Assembly (NCBI GenBank): GCA_027314915.1
Contig: DAHUZZ010000002.1
Location: 84,606 to 148,605, forward strand
Reading direction: 5' to 3'
Length of the DNA stretch: 64,000 nucleotides
From: Thermoplasmata archaeon
Lineage (GTDB): Archaea > Thermoplasmatota > Thermoplasmata > Lutacidiplasmatales > UBA184
In this document: positions 1 to 8,840 of the stretch, one piece after another
Numbering within the stretch: position 1 is the stretch's first letter
Layout of the letters: every line of letters begins with the position of its first letter
Notes under the pieces: model-generated
What the model was told of the DNA's origin: nothing
Database searches by the model: none
The model's input: only the letters and a program-made list of their open reading frames with translations
Made by a program: the position numbers and the translations under genes

Positions 1-1
1 G

Positions 2-463
2 GCGCTGCGCGACGCGAAGAGGTTCCACCACGCGGCCGACGCGGTCCACGCGGTCGAGCACCAGGGGCAGCGACGCCACGCCCTCCGGGAAGCCGACGTC
101 ATCGTGACCACGGGCGGCATGCTCGACGGGGGACCGGTCCTCTACTACCTCTCGGAGATGTACCGCGACCCCCACCACGCGATCTTCCTCACCGGCTACC
201 AGGTCGAGGGTTCGAACGGGCGCCAGCTCGTCGAGCAGGGGACCGTCACCATCGACGAGGTGACGGTGCGGCCCGCCTGCCAGGTCGAGTCGTTCGACTT
301 CTCCTCCCACGCGGGGCACACCGAGCTCGTCGACTTCGCCCGGAAGACCGGGGCGAAGGAGATCCTCCTCATGCACGGCGACCGGCGCGAGGACCTCGCC
401 CGGTCCCTCCGGGAGTTCGCCGAGGTGCGGCAGCCGGAGAACGGCGAGAAGTTCACGCTGTAG
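2..463 (+). CDS. beta-CASP metallo-beta-lactamase RNA nuclease-like protein, C-terminal part
   Basis: The last 153 residues of a gene that begins before the window, so the metallo-beta-lactamase HxHxDH site is not visible. The visible part has a TTGGMLDGGP stretch (about residue 36), a SSHAGH histidine motif (H103) and LMHGD (H125), the order of late metal-binding motifs in beta-CASP enzymes of the archaeal CPSF/RNase J class. These process RNA 3' ends or degrade RNA in the cytoplasm. No KH domain can be judged from the fragment. The stop overlaps the end of the convergent NOG1-like gene by 11 nt. The family call is firm; the exact subfamily is not. Confidence 0.8.
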   Translation, partial: ALRDAKRFHHAADAVHAVEHQGQRRHALREADVIVTTGGMLDGGPVLYYLSEMYRDPHHAIFLTGYQVEGSNGRQLVEQGTVTIDEVTVRPACQVESFDFSSHAGHTELVDFARKTGAKEILLMHGDRREDLARSLREFAEVRQPENGEKFTL

Positions 464-1547
464 GCGCGGGACCGTCCTCGCCGTCGGCCGGGGCGGCCGC
501 CTGGAGCCGGGCCTGGACCTCGCCGAGCGCGGCGTCGATCCGGCGCTTGAGCTCGGGCAGGCCGGCGCCCGTCGTCGCCGAGACCTCGAGCCGGCCGGAG
601 GGCTCGTGGGGCAGGTCCGACTTCGTCTCCACCTCGATCACGGGGATGCTCGGGTACTCCCGCTTCCAGCGCGCGAGGAGCGTCTCCTGCTCGGCCCGCG
701 CGTAGCCGCACCGCTCGGTGGGATCGAGCACGAAGAGGATCACGTGGGCGGCCACCTCCATCGTGGCCCGCGCCTCGGTCTCCGCCGGGTTCGTACGACC
801 GCTCCGGTCGAGGAGCCCCGGCGTGTCCACCACCTGCATCCGGTCGAATCCCAGGTCGGCGTGCCCGACGGAGATCGCGAGCGTGGTGAACGGGTAGTCG
901 GCGATCTGGGGGTGCGCGCTCGACAGGCGCGCCACCAGCGAGGACTTCCCGACGTTGGGAAAGCCGGCCACGACGAGCGTCGGGACCCCCGGGCGCAGCC
1001 GGGGGCGGACGTCCAGGAAGTGCTCGACCTCGCGGAGCTGCTCCAGATCGGCATCGACCTCCCGGAGGAAGCTCGCGAGCCGTCCGTAGGCGCGACGGAC
1101 CGACGCGCCGAACTCCTCCTCGGTCCCGAAACGGCGCAGCGACCGCTGCTCGTCCGTCGCCATCTGACGGATCCGGGTGGCCGCCCGGCCCACCCGCGCC
1201 ACCGCCCGGGGGAGGGTGGACGGACCGAACCGATCGGCGACCAGGCGCTCCTCGAGCGGGCTCAACCCCGGCGCCGCGAACCGCTTCGTGGCGAGCCGGA
1301 GGTGCCGCTGGGCCACGGCGCTCGTCCGCACGATCTTGAGCAGCGCGCGCCGTCGGGCGCGGTCGAGCCGATCGCTCCCGTGGGGGGTGGCCCGGTAGCC
1401 GCGGCGGAAGGCGATGTCCAGGATGACGGAGGAGGGGCGGCCGCCGGTGAGGGCCGCGCCGCGGTCCTCGCGGCCCTTGCGCGGGCCGGGGCGACCGCGG
1501 GCCCGGGGGCGCGCGGGGGTGCGGCCGGGACGCTTCCGGGGCGGCAT
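453..1547 (-). CDS. NOG1-like GTPase
   Basis: A 364-residue GTP-binding protein of the OBG/NOG1 type, expected to act in large ribosomal subunit assembly. An Arg/Pro-rich basic tail (about 1-37) precedes a helical region (about 45-185) and the G domain: G1 GFPNVGKSS (195-203), G3 DTPGLL (241-246) and G4 TKSD (308-311). G4 is normally NKxD, so Thr for Asn is a departure that could affect guanine specificity. An AT-rich box about 28 nt before the ATG supports this start and a leaderless mRNA. It is transcribed divergently from the glycine cleavage genes. A shorter product starting nearer the helical region is conceivable, but no good alternative start codon is visible. Confidence 0.85.
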   Translation of the reverse strand: MPPRKRPGRTPARPRARGRPGPRKGREDRGAALTGGRPSSVILDIAFRRGYRATPHGSDRLDRARRRALLKIVRTSAVAQRHLRLATKRFAAPGLSPLEERLVADRFGPSTLPRAVARVGRAATRIRQMATDEQRSLRRFGTEEEFGASVRRAYGRLASFLREVDADLEQLREVEHFLDVRPRLRPGVPTLVVAGFPNVGKSSLVARLSSAHPQIADYPFTTLAISVGHADLGFDRMQVVDTPGLLDRSGRTNPAETEARATMEVAAHVILFVLDPTERCGYARAEQETLLARWKREYPSIPVIEVETKSDLPHEPSGRLEVSATTGAGLPELKRRIDAALGEVQARLQAAAPADGEDGPAPTA

Positions 1548-1570
1548 CGTCGGGGACGGCTGCCCCGCAA

Positions 1571-1580
1571 CGATTTATGC
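1571..1580. promoter_or_regulatory. Shared TATA-like box between NOG1-like gene and gcvPA
   Basis: The box cgatttatgc is the only AT-rich stretch between the two divergent genes. Its centre is about 28 nt from the minus-strand ATG at 1547 and about 27 nt from the plus-strand GTG at 1603. That is the TATA-to-start spacing of leaderless archaeal transcripts, so one element may serve both directions. Confidence 0.55.
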
Positions 1581-1602
1581 TGGTGGGTTCCCCACGGCCG
1601 CG

Positions 1603-2991
1603 GTGGCGCGCTTCATCCCGTCCGAGCCCGGCGAGGAGGAAGGGCTCCTTCGCGAGCTCGGGATCTCCTCCACCGAGGAGCTGTTCCGGGACGTCCCGCA
1701 GAAGGTGCGGCTGGGGCGCCTCGGCGTCGGGGCGGCGCTCGAGGAGCGCGAGGTGGTGGCGCTCCTCGACCGTCTCCTCGCCAAGAACCGGCCGTTCACC
1801 AAGGACCCCGCGTTCCTCGGCGGCCGCATCCCCATCCGGTTCCTGCCCGCGGCCGTGGACGCCATCCTGCAGCGGAGCGAATTCTACACCTCCTACACGC
1901 CCTACCAGCCCGAGGCCAGCCAGGGGATGCTCCAGGCGCTCTTCGAGTTCCAGAGCCTCTGGGTCGAGCTCACCGGCCTCGACGCGGCCAACGCCTCGCT
2001 CTACGACGGGGCCACCGCGGCGGGCGAGGCGCTCCTCCTCTGCCACCGGATCCGGCCCGGGAGGCGGTTCCTCGTACCCTCGAGCCTGCCCTGGGAGGAG
2101 AAGAGCGTGCTCGCGAACTACGCCACCGGCCCCGGCGTGCGCGTCGAGGAGATCCCCTTCGATCCCGCGACGGGGCGGCTCGATCTCGAAGCGGTCCGGG
2201 CGGAGGTAAAGCGGGGCGACGTCTGCGGGCTGCTCGCCGATCTTCCGAACGGCTTCGGCGTCGTGGACGAGGGGCTCCCGGAGCTCAAGGGGATCCTGGG
2301 CGACCTCCCCCTCGTCGTCTCCGCCGACCCGCTCGCGCTCACCGTGCTCGAGCCCCCCGGCGCCTGGGGCGCGGACGTGGTCATCGGGGAGGGCCAGGGC
2401 TTCGGCATGCCCCCGTCCTACGGGGGCCCCCTGCTCGGCCTGTTCGCCTGCCGCTCCGAGCACCTCCGGATGACCCCGGGCCGGATCGTCGGCGCGACGC
2501 GCGACGCCGAGGGGCGCCGGGCGTTCTCCCTCACCCTCCAGACCCGGGAGCAGCACATCCGGCGCTCGCGGGCCACGTCGAACATCTGCACCAACGAGTC
2601 GCTCCTCGCGCTCGCCTTCGTCGCCTACGCGAGCGTCGTGGGACCCCGGGGGCTCGCCGAGCTTGCGCAGCGTCTGAACGAGCGGGCCCGGACGCTCGCC
2701 TCGGCGCTGGCGGAGGTCCCGGGGCTTCGGGCCCCGGCCTTCGATGCGCCCTACCTCTGGGAATTCGCGGTGGCGGTGGCCGACGGGAACGCGGAGGCGT
2801 TCCTCGAGCGGGTGCGGCGGGGCCGCGTCCTCGGCGGGAGCCCGCTTTCCGACCCCCGGCCCGGGGCGCCGGCCGGGCTCGGGGGGCTGTTCCTCACCGC
2901 GGCGACCGAGTACACGGACGAGCGGGCGATCCGCAAGTACGCCCGGCTCGCGCGGGGCGCGGTCCGAGCGTCCCCGGGGGGCGCGGCATGA
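1603..2991 (+). CDS. gcvPA: Glycine dehydrogenase (decarboxylating) subunit 1
   Basis: A 462-residue protein, the N-terminal half of the split P-protein of the glycine cleavage system, which decarboxylates glycine and passes the aminomethyl group to the lipoyl H-protein. The start ARFIPSEPGEEEGLLRELG and the FYTSYTPYQPEASQGMLQ block are typical of GcvPA. The GTG at 1603 gives the usual family N-terminus and lies 27 nt after a TATA-like box; the frame stays open upstream but has no family homology there. It overlaps gcvPB by 4 nt (ATGA), as expected for a heteromeric complex. The T-, H- and L-proteins are not in the window. Confidence 0.95.
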   Translation: MARFIPSEPGEEEGLLRELGISSTEELFRDVPQKVRLGRLGVGAALEEREVVALLDRLLAKNRPFTKDPAFLGGRIPIRFLPAAVDAILQRSEFYTSYTPYQPEASQGMLQALFEFQSLWVELTGLDAANASLYDGATAAGEALLLCHRIRPGRRFLVPSSLPWEEKSVLANYATGPGVRVEEIPFDPATGRLDLEAVRAEVKRGDVCGLLADLPNGFGVVDEGLPELKGILGDLPLVVSADPLALTVLEPPGAWGADVVIGEGQGFGMPPSYGGPLLGLFACRSEHLRMTPGRIVGATRDAEGRRAFSLTLQTREQHIRRSRATSNICTNESLLALAFVAYASVVGPRGLAELAQRLNERARTLASALAEVPGLRAPAFDAPYLWEFAVAVADGNAEAFLERVRRGRVLGGSPLSDPRPGAPAGLGGLFLTAATEYTDERAIRKYARLARGAVRASPGGAA

Positions 2992-4487
2992 CCTTCCGCC
3001 AGGCGCGCTGGGACGAGCCGCTCCTGTGGGAGCTCCGGCCTCCGCCCGAGGAGACCGGCGCCGTGCCCGCGCTCCCGGGGATCCCGGAACGGATGCGCCG
3101 CCGTCGGGCGGCCCGCTGGCCCGAGCTCACCGAACTGGAGGTGGTCCGCCATTACACGCGGCTCAGCCAGATGAACTTCGGGATCGACACCTCCCCCTAC
3201 CCGCTCGGGTCCTGCACGATGAAGTACAATCCGAAGGTCTCCGAGCAGCTCGCGCGCCGACCGGGGGCGGCGCAGCTCCACCCGGCGCAGCCGGAGTCCA
3301 CGGTGCAGGGGGCGCTCGAGATCCTCTGGCGTCTCGAACGGGCCCTGGGCCGGATCACCGGGTTCCCCGAGGTCTCGCTGCAGCCGGCCGCCGGCGCCCA
3401 CGGGGAGTACGCGGCGATGCTGATGATCCGGGCCTACTTCCGGGACCGCGGCGAGCTCGAGCGGCGCACCGAGGTGCTGCTCCCGGACACCGCCCACGGC
3501 ACCAATCCCGCCTCGGCGACGATGGCCGGGTTCACGACCCGGGAGATCCCCTCCAAGGACGGCTGCGTGGACCTCGCCGCGCTGCGCGCGGCCGTGAGCG
3601 ACCGGACCGCCGCCTTCATGCTCACGAACCCGAACACCGCCGGCCTCTTCGAGCCGGAGATCGTCGAGATCGCGGCCACGGTGCACGACGCCGGCGGCCT
3701 CCTCTACTACGACGGGGCCAACCTCAACGCGATCCTCGGGATCACCCACCCCGGGCGCATGGGCTTCGACGTCGCCCACCTCAACCTCCACAAGACCTTC
3801 GCGACCCCCCACGGGGGCGGCGGCCCCGGGGCCGGCGTCCTCGCCGCGGGGGAGCGGCTCGCACCGTACCTGCCCGTCCCGCGGCTCGTCAAGGAGGGGC
3901 GCACGTTCCGCTGGGAGTACGACCGGCCGCGATCCATCGGCAAGATCAAGGCGGCCTACGGGAGCTTCGGGCTCGACCTTCGTGCGCTCGTCTTCATCCT
4001 CCTCCACGGCGAGGAGGGGTTGAAGCACGTCGCCCGGCGCTCGGTCCTCAACTCGAACTACGTCGGGAAGCGACTCGGCGAGCTGCTGCCCCGGCCGTTC
4101 CGCCCGCTCGTCAAGCACGAGTTCCTGCTCTCCGGCGCGCCGCTCAAGGCCCGGGGTCTCCGCACGCTCGACCTGGCGAAGCGGCTCCTGGACGAGGGGG
4201 TCCACGCCCCGACGATCTACTTCCCCTCCCTGGTGGAGGAGTCGCTCATGATCGAGCTGCCCGAGTCCGAGAGCCGGCGCGAGCTCGACGGCTTCGTGGC
4301 CGCCTTCTCCCGGGCGCTCGGGGACTCCGATGCGAACCTACGGTCCGCGCCGCACGCGCTCGCCGTCGGTCGCGTGGACGAGGTCGCCGCCGCGCGGCAT
4401 CTCCTCCTTTCGTGGAAGGACCTCCGCGCCCGCGGGGAGGTTCCCGCCGGCCCCGCTCCCCCGTCGGACGGTTCCGGGAAAGCTTGA
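2988..4487 (+). CDS. gcvPB: Glycine dehydrogenase (decarboxylating) subunit 2, PLP-binding
   Basis: A 499-residue protein, the C-terminal half of the split P-protein, carrying the PLP-binding lysine in the DVAHLNLHKTFATPHGGGGPG region. The segment YPLGSCTMKYNPK near residues 65-77 is a GcvPB hallmark. Its ATG overlaps the gcvPA stop (ATGA), so the two are translationally coupled. Length and motifs are normal for the family. With gcvPA it forms the decarboxylase of the glycine cleavage or reverse glycine pathway, which feeds one-carbon units to the folate or pterin pool. Confidence 0.96.
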   Translation: MTFRQARWDEPLLWELRPPPEETGAVPALPGIPERMRRRRAARWPELTELEVVRHYTRLSQMNFGIDTSPYPLGSCTMKYNPKVSEQLARRPGAAQLHPAQPESTVQGALEILWRLERALGRITGFPEVSLQPAAGAHGEYAAMLMIRAYFRDRGELERRTEVLLPDTAHGTNPASATMAGFTTREIPSKDGCVDLAALRAAVSDRTAAFMLTNPNTAGLFEPEIVEIAATVHDAGGLLYYDGANLNAILGITHPGRMGFDVAHLNLHKTFATPHGGGGPGAGVLAAGERLAPYLPVPRLVKEGRTFRWEYDRPRSIGKIKAAYGSFGLDLRALVFILLHGEEGLKHVARRSVLNSNYVGKRLGELLPRPFRPLVKHEFLLSGAPLKARGLRTLDLAKRLLDEGVHAPTIYFPSLVEESLMIELPESESRRELDGFVAAFSRALGDSDANLRSAPHALAVGRVDEVAAARHLLLSWKDLRARGEVPAGPAPPSDGSGKA

Positions 4488-4514
4488 AGGGGGCGGCACG
4501 GTCTCCGCGACCCC

Positions 4515-5624
4515 ATGAAGGAGCGGGTCCGGCGCGTCTTTGAGAACCTCGGCGAGGAGGCGAGCGCGCTCGTGCTCGTCAACTCCGCGGAACCGCACCT
4601 GGATCAGAGCTTCTTCTACCTCTTCGACGTGCCGAGCGGCCTCTTCGAGGGCTCGGCGGCGGTCGCGCTCCCGGACGGCCGGCTCCACGTGCTGAGCTCG
4701 CTCCTCGAGGAGGAGAGCGCGCGGCAGGCGGCGAAGAACGATCCGGACGTCGTCGTGGACACGATGAACCTTCCGGACGACCGCCGGACCTGGCTCGCCG
4801 GGCTCCTCCCGGAGAAGGGACGGATCGCGCTCAACTACCGGGAGCTCACCCACGAGGACTTCCACGCCGTCGAGATGGCGCTCCCGGGCGGCCGCTGGAT
4901 CGATGCCAGCACCGCCATCCGCCGGACCCGGGGCGTGAAGGACGCCCGGGAGATCGAGCGGCTCAAGCGCGCCGGGGCGATCGGCACGCAGGTCGCCGAG
5001 GCAATCCCCTCGATGCTGAAGCCGGGGATGACCGAGTCCGAGCTCGCCGCCGAGATCGAGTATCGGATGATGCGGAGCGGGTCGAGCGGCCGGAGCTTCT
5101 CGACGATCGTCGGCTTCGGCAAGAACAGCGCGGAGCCGCACTACTCCCCGCAGCAGGTCCGGCTCGAGGGCGGGATGAGCATGGTCTGCGACTTCGGCGC
5201 CTTCTACCTGCGCTACGCGAGCGACATCACCCGCTCCTTCCACTTCGGCCGGACCGACCCGGAGCTCCAGCGGGTCCACGAGTGCGTGGAGGAGGCCCAG
5301 CGGGCCGCCTTCGACGCCGTCCGCGCGGGGGTGCCGGGCAAGGAGGTCCACCTCGCGGCCCAGAAGGTCGTCGACGCCTCGCCGTGGAAGGGCCGGTTCA
5401 TGCACGGCGTCGGCCACTCCATCGGGCTCGCGGTGCACGACGGCTACGGCATGAGCCCCCGGACGGAGGAGCCGCTGGAGGCGGGGATGACGATCACCAT
5501 CGAGCCCGGGATCTACCTGCCCGGCCGCGGCGGGGTCCGGATCGAGGACGACGTGCTGGTCACGGCGAACGGGTTCGAGTACCTCACGACGGCGCGGCGC
5601 GGGTACCTCGAGGTCCCGGCGTGA
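4515..5624 (+). CDS. M24 family metallopeptidase (Xaa-Pro dipeptidase type)
   Basis: A 369-residue cytoplasmic protein with a creatinase-like N-terminal domain (about 1-140) and a pita-bread M24 catalytic domain (about 145-365). Metal ligands are visible: Asp in MVCDFG, Asp in ASDITRSF, His in MHGVGHSIGL, Glu in ITIEPGIY and Glu in VRIEDDV. It probably cleaves X-Pro bonds in short peptides. It starts 27 nt after gcvPB and overlaps the next gene by GTGA. The assignment to prolidase rather than aminopeptidase P rests on length only. Confidence 0.9.
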   Translation: MKERVRRVFENLGEEASALVLVNSAEPHLDQSFFYLFDVPSGLFEGSAAVALPDGRLHVLSSLLEEESARQAAKNDPDVVVDTMNLPDDRRTWLAGLLPEKGRIALNYRELTHEDFHAVEMALPGGRWIDASTAIRRTRGVKDAREIERLKRAGAIGTQVAEAIPSMLKPGMTESELAAEIEYRMMRSGSSGRSFSTIVGFGKNSAEPHYSPQQVRLEGGMSMVCDFGAFYLRYASDITRSFHFGRTDPELQRVHECVEEAQRAAFDAVRAGVPGKEVHLAAQKVVDASPWKGRFMHGVGHSIGLAVHDGYGMSPRTEEPLEAGMTITIEPGIYLPGRGGVRIEDDVLVTANGFEYLTTARRGYLEVPA

Positions 5625-6640
5625 GGTTCGGCGTCCTCACGGGCGGCGGCGACTGCCCGGGCCTCAACCCCGCGATCCGCGCGGTGGTCTACCGGGCCCG
5701 CCAGCGGGGACACACCGTCCTCGGCTTCCTGGACGGCTGGAAGGGGCTCCGCGATGACCTGACCCGAGGGTTCGAGGACGTCGACCTGGGTCCGCTGGTC
5801 GGGAAGGGCGGCACCGTCCTGGGCAGCTCGCGGACCAACCCGTTCACCACGCCGGAGGATGCCGACAAGGTCCTCCGGACCCTCGACCGTCACGGCATCG
5901 ACGTGCTCATCGCGATCGGGGGGGACGACACCCTCTCCGCCGGGCGCGAGCTCGCCCGGCGGGGTCGGAAGGTCGTGGGGGTCCCGAAGACGATGGACAA
6001 CGACGTCGGCGCCACCGACTGGACCTTCGGCTTCGACTCCGCGGCGACCGTGGCCGTCGAGGCGCTCGAGCGGCTCCGCGACACCGCCGACAGCCACCAC
6101 CGGGTGGTCGTCCTCGAGGTCATGGGCCGCCACGCCGGCTGGGTCGCGCTCGCGACCGGGCTCGCGGCCGGGGCCGACTTCACGCTCCTCCCCGAGGAGC
6201 CCTACCGGCCCGAGGAGCTCCTCCAGCACGTCCGCGCCGGGGTCGCGCGCCGGGGGTACGCCCTGGTGGTCGCCTCGGAGGGCATCGACCTGGGCGCGAA
6301 GGGCTCGGTCGGCGGGAAGGACGAGTTCGGCCACGAGCTCCTCCGGGAGCGGGGCGTCGGCGCCTTCCTGGCCCGCCAGATCGAGGAGCAGACGAAGTTC
6401 GAGACCCGGTCCGCCCAGATCGGGCACATCCAGCGCGGGGGACCTCCCACGCTCTTCGACCGGCTGCTCGCGACCCGGCTCGGGGCCAAGGCGGTGGACC
6501 TCGCCCTCGCCGGCCGTACCGGGGAGGTCGCCGTCCTGAGGGGTTCCGAGGTGGTCGGGGTGCCGTTCGACGAGGCGCTCCGCTCCCCCAAGGTCGTGGG
6601 GCCGGAGTGGATCGACCTCCTGCACACCTTCGACGGGTGA
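5621..6640 (+). CDS. 6-phosphofructokinase, pyrophosphate-dependent type by signature residues
   Basis: A 339-residue PfkA-family enzyme of glycolysis, converting fructose 6-phosphate to the 1,6-bisphosphate. GGGDCPGLNP (8-17) is the phosphoryl-donor loop, KTMDND (123-128) holds the catalytic Asp, and EVMGRHAGW (166-174) binds sugar phosphate. Two positions that separate the subtypes are Asp103 (GGDD) and Lys123 (PKTMDND). In the ATP enzymes both are Gly; in PPi-dependent enzymes they are Asp and Lys, so PPi is the likely donor and the reaction may be reversible. The GTG start overlaps the upstream stop (GTGA), and the next gene follows after 3 nt. Most archaea use unrelated ADP-dependent kinases for this step. 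Confidence 0.9.
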   Translation: MRFGVLTGGGDCPGLNPAIRAVVYRARQRGHTVLGFLDGWKGLRDDLTRGFEDVDLGPLVGKGGTVLGSSRTNPFTTPEDADKVLRTLDRHGIDVLIAIGGDDTLSAGRELARRGRKVVGVPKTMDNDVGATDWTFGFDSAATVAVEALERLRDTADSHHRVVVLEVMGRHAGWVALATGLAAGADFTLLPEEPYRPEELLQHVRAGVARRGYALVVASEGIDLGAKGSVGGKDEFGHELLRERGVGAFLARQIEEQTKFETRSAQIGHIQRGGPPTLFDRLLATRLGAKAVDLALAGRTGEVAVLRGSEVVGVPFDEALRSPKVVGPEWIDLLHTFDG

Positions 6641-6643
6641 CCC

Positions 6644-7675
6644 ATGGCAGTCCGCGCCCTCTGGTGGTCCGGCGACGGGCTCGACCTCATCGACCAGCGG
6701 GAGCTCCCCGCGAGGACCCGCATCCGGCACCTGCGGACCCTCCCCCAGGTGGCGGAGGCGATCCGGGGGATGGCGGTCCGGGGCGCCCCGGCGATCGGTG
6801 CGGCGGCGGCCTACGGCATGGCGCTCGCCCAGCGCTCCCGGCGCATGCCGCCCGACCGGGCGGCCCGGCTCCTCGCCGCCACGCGCCCGACCGCCCGCGA
6901 CCTCTTCGTCGGCATCGAGGTGGCGCGGGCGGCCTGGGCCGCCGGGGGGGATGCCCTCGCCGCCGCGGAGGGGTACCGCCGCGCCATCGTCGAGGAGTGC
7001 CACGCGATCGGGCGCGCGGGCGCGCCGCTCCTCGCGCGGAAGGAACGGGTGCTGACGCACTGCAACGCCGGGGCGCTCGCGACCGTGGAATGGGGCACCG
7101 CGCTCGCGCCGATCCGGGTGGCCCATGACGAGGGCCGGAAGCTGTTCGTCTGGGTGGACGAGACCCGCCCGCTCCTCCAGGGGTCTCGGCTCACCGCCTG
7201 GGAGCTCGCCCAGGAGAGGATCCCGCACGCGATCATCGCCGACAACGCGGCCGGCTACTTCATGCAGCGCGGCGAGGTGGACGCCATCATCGTCGGCGCG
7301 GACCGGATCGCCGCCAACGGCGACTTCGCGAACAAGATCGGGACCTACGAGAAGGCGGTGCTCGCCCGGGAGCACGGCATCCCCTTCTACGTCGCCGCTC
7401 CCTGGAGCACCTTCGATCCCGGCACCCCGCGCGGCGATCGGATCCCCGTCGAGGAGCGCGGGCCCGACGAGGTCCTCCGGCTCTCCGGGGTCGCGACCGC
7501 CCCCCGGAGGAGCCGCGCCCGGAACCCCGCGTTCGACGTGACGCCGCACCGGTTCGTCCGGGGATTCATCACGCCCGCGGGCGTGCTCACCTCCCGGCAG
7601 CTCGGCCCCGCCCTCCGGGCCCACGCCCGCCGGGCGGTCGACGCCCCGCGCCGGGCGGCCGAACAGCTGACATAG
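6644..7675 (+). CDS. mtnA: S-methyl-5-thioribose-1-phosphate isomerase-like protein (aIF2B/MtnA family)
   Basis: A 343-residue protein of the eIF2B-like sugar isomerase family. RGAPAIGAAAAYG (46-58) binds phosphate, THCNAGALA holds the catalytic Cys, and DNAAGYFM followed by GADRIAANGDFANKIGTY holds the catalytic Asp. MtnA converts methylthioribose 1-phosphate to methylthioribulose 1-phosphate in methionine salvage. In archaea relatives also act on ribose 1,5-bisphosphate or adenosine-derived sugar phosphates, so the substrate is not certain. It follows the phosphofructokinase gene by 3 nt, so the two sugar-phosphate enzymes should be co-transcribed. Confidence 0.88.
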   Translation: MAVRALWWSGDGLDLIDQRELPARTRIRHLRTLPQVAEAIRGMAVRGAPAIGAAAAYGMALAQRSRRMPPDRAARLLAATRPTARDLFVGIEVARAAWAAGGDALAAAEGYRRAIVEECHAIGRAGAPLLARKERVLTHCNAGALATVEWGTALAPIRVAHDEGRKLFVWVDETRPLLQGSRLTAWELAQERIPHAIIADNAAGYFMQRGEVDAIIVGADRIAANGDFANKIGTYEKAVLAREHGIPFYVAAPWSTFDPGTPRGDRIPVEERGPDEVLRLSGVATAPRRSRARNPAFDVTPHRFVRGFITPAGVLTSRQLGPALRAHARRAVDAPRRAAEQLT

Positions 7676-7697
7676 GGCGCCTTCCGTTCTCGTTCCG

Positions 7698-8840
7698 GTG
7701 CACGTCCTCCTGGCCAGCCACCGTTACTTCCCGGTCCCCGGTGGCACCGAGAAGGTCGTCCAGACGCTCGCCGAGGGGCTCGCCCGGCGGGGGCACCGCG
7801 TCACCGTGGTCACGCAGCTCGAGCCGGACACGGCCGAGCAGGAGACGCTGGGCGGGGTGGAGGTCCTCCGGCTCCGGATGCGCCGCGCCGGCGGGATCCG
7901 GCTCCCGGTGCGGTACCTCCGCACCCTCCACGCGATCCCCGCGGACCTCTTCCACCTCTGGGGGAACCGGATCTGGTGCGCCGACTTCTACTACCCGTGG
8001 GCGCGCGCCTTCCGATGGCCCCAGGTCCTGACGGGGCTCGGCTTCTACCAGTGGGAGGTCCATCCCCGCGGGTGGGACCGGCTGTACTTCCCGCACTACC
8101 TCCCGTGGGCGATCGGCGGCTTCGACCGCTATACGACCTCGAGCGAGCACGAGCGCGCGCAGCTCCTCGGCTGGGGGGTGCCCGCGCCTCGGCTGCGGTC
8201 GGTGCCGCTCGGCGTCCCGCTCGGGGAGTTCGAGCGGCCGCCGGAAGGGGTCGACCGACTGCGCTCCACCTGGGGGCTCCACCGGCCGCTGGCGGCGGTG
8301 TACGCGGGGGGGTTCTTCGAGAACAAGCGGGTGGACCGGCTCATCGAGGCGCTCGCGCCGGTCCGCGACCGTTGGGCGCTCGTCGCCATCGGCCGGGACA
8401 TCCCCGCCTCGCCGCACAACCTCGCGAACTGCCGGGCGCGCGCCGAGGCGCGCGGTGTGGAGTTCGTCGCGCCCGGGGTGCTCTCCCGGGAGGACCTCCT
8501 CCGCGCCCTGTACGCCGCCGACGCCATCGTCCTCGGCAGCGAGTACGAGGGGTTCGGGCTCACCCCGATCGAGGCGATGGCCGCGGGGCGGCCCTTCGTG
8601 ACCTTCGAGAGCGGAGCCCTCGGGGACGTGGCCGCCCACGGTGGGGGGCTCGCCGTCCGTTCCGTCGAGGAGTTCACCCGGGCCCTGGGACGGCTCGAGG
8701 ACCCCGGTGAGCGGGCGCGGCTCGGGCAGGCGGGCCTCCACGGCGCGGAGTTCTACTCGGACCGTGCCATGGTCGACCGTTTCCTCCGCGTCTACGCGGA
8801 GGTGGTCGAGGGCCGCTCGATCCCGCGCCCCGGGCCCTAG
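7698..8840 (+). CDS. GT4 family glycosyltransferase
   Basis: A 380-residue GT-B fold glycosyltransferase. The N-terminus HVLLASHRYFPVPGGTEKVV matches the acceptor-side GT4 domain, and EYEGFGLTPIEAMAAGRPFV near 280-300 is the E-x7-E nucleotide-sugar motif. No transmembrane segment is seen, so it is cytoplasmic or membrane-peripheral and should act on lipid-linked glycan or glycolipid. It begins with GTG 22 nt after the isomerase gene; a weak gacataggg box 26 nt upstream could be an internal promoter. Donor and acceptor cannot be told from sequence. Confidence 0.88.
   Translation: MHVLLASHRYFPVPGGTEKVVQTLAEGLARRGHRVTVVTQLEPDTAEQETLGGVEVLRLRMRRAGGIRLPVRYLRTLHAIPADLFHLWGNRIWCADFYYPWARAFRWPQVLTGLGFYQWEVHPRGWDRLYFPHYLPWAIGGFDRYTTSSEHERAQLLGWGVPAPRLRSVPLGVPLGEFERPPEGVDRLRSTWGLHRPLAAVYAGGFFENKRVDRLIEALAPVRDRWALVAIGRDIPASPHNLANCRARAEARGVEFVAPGVLSREDLLRALYAADAIVLGSEYEGFGLTPIEAMAAGRPFVTFESGALGDVAAHGGGLAVRSVEEFTRALGRLEDPGERARLGQAGLHGAEFYSDRAMVDRFLRVYAEVVEGRSIPRPGP

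Noticed and set aside
196..2556. 786-codon minus-strand frame over the NOG1-like and gcvPA genes
   Set aside because: A shadow frame: low-complexity composition, no promoter, and it overlaps two clearly identified genes.
5621..6640. ATP-dependent phosphofructokinase
   Set aside because: Asp103 and Lys123 match the pyrophosphate enzymes; ATP enzymes have Gly at both.
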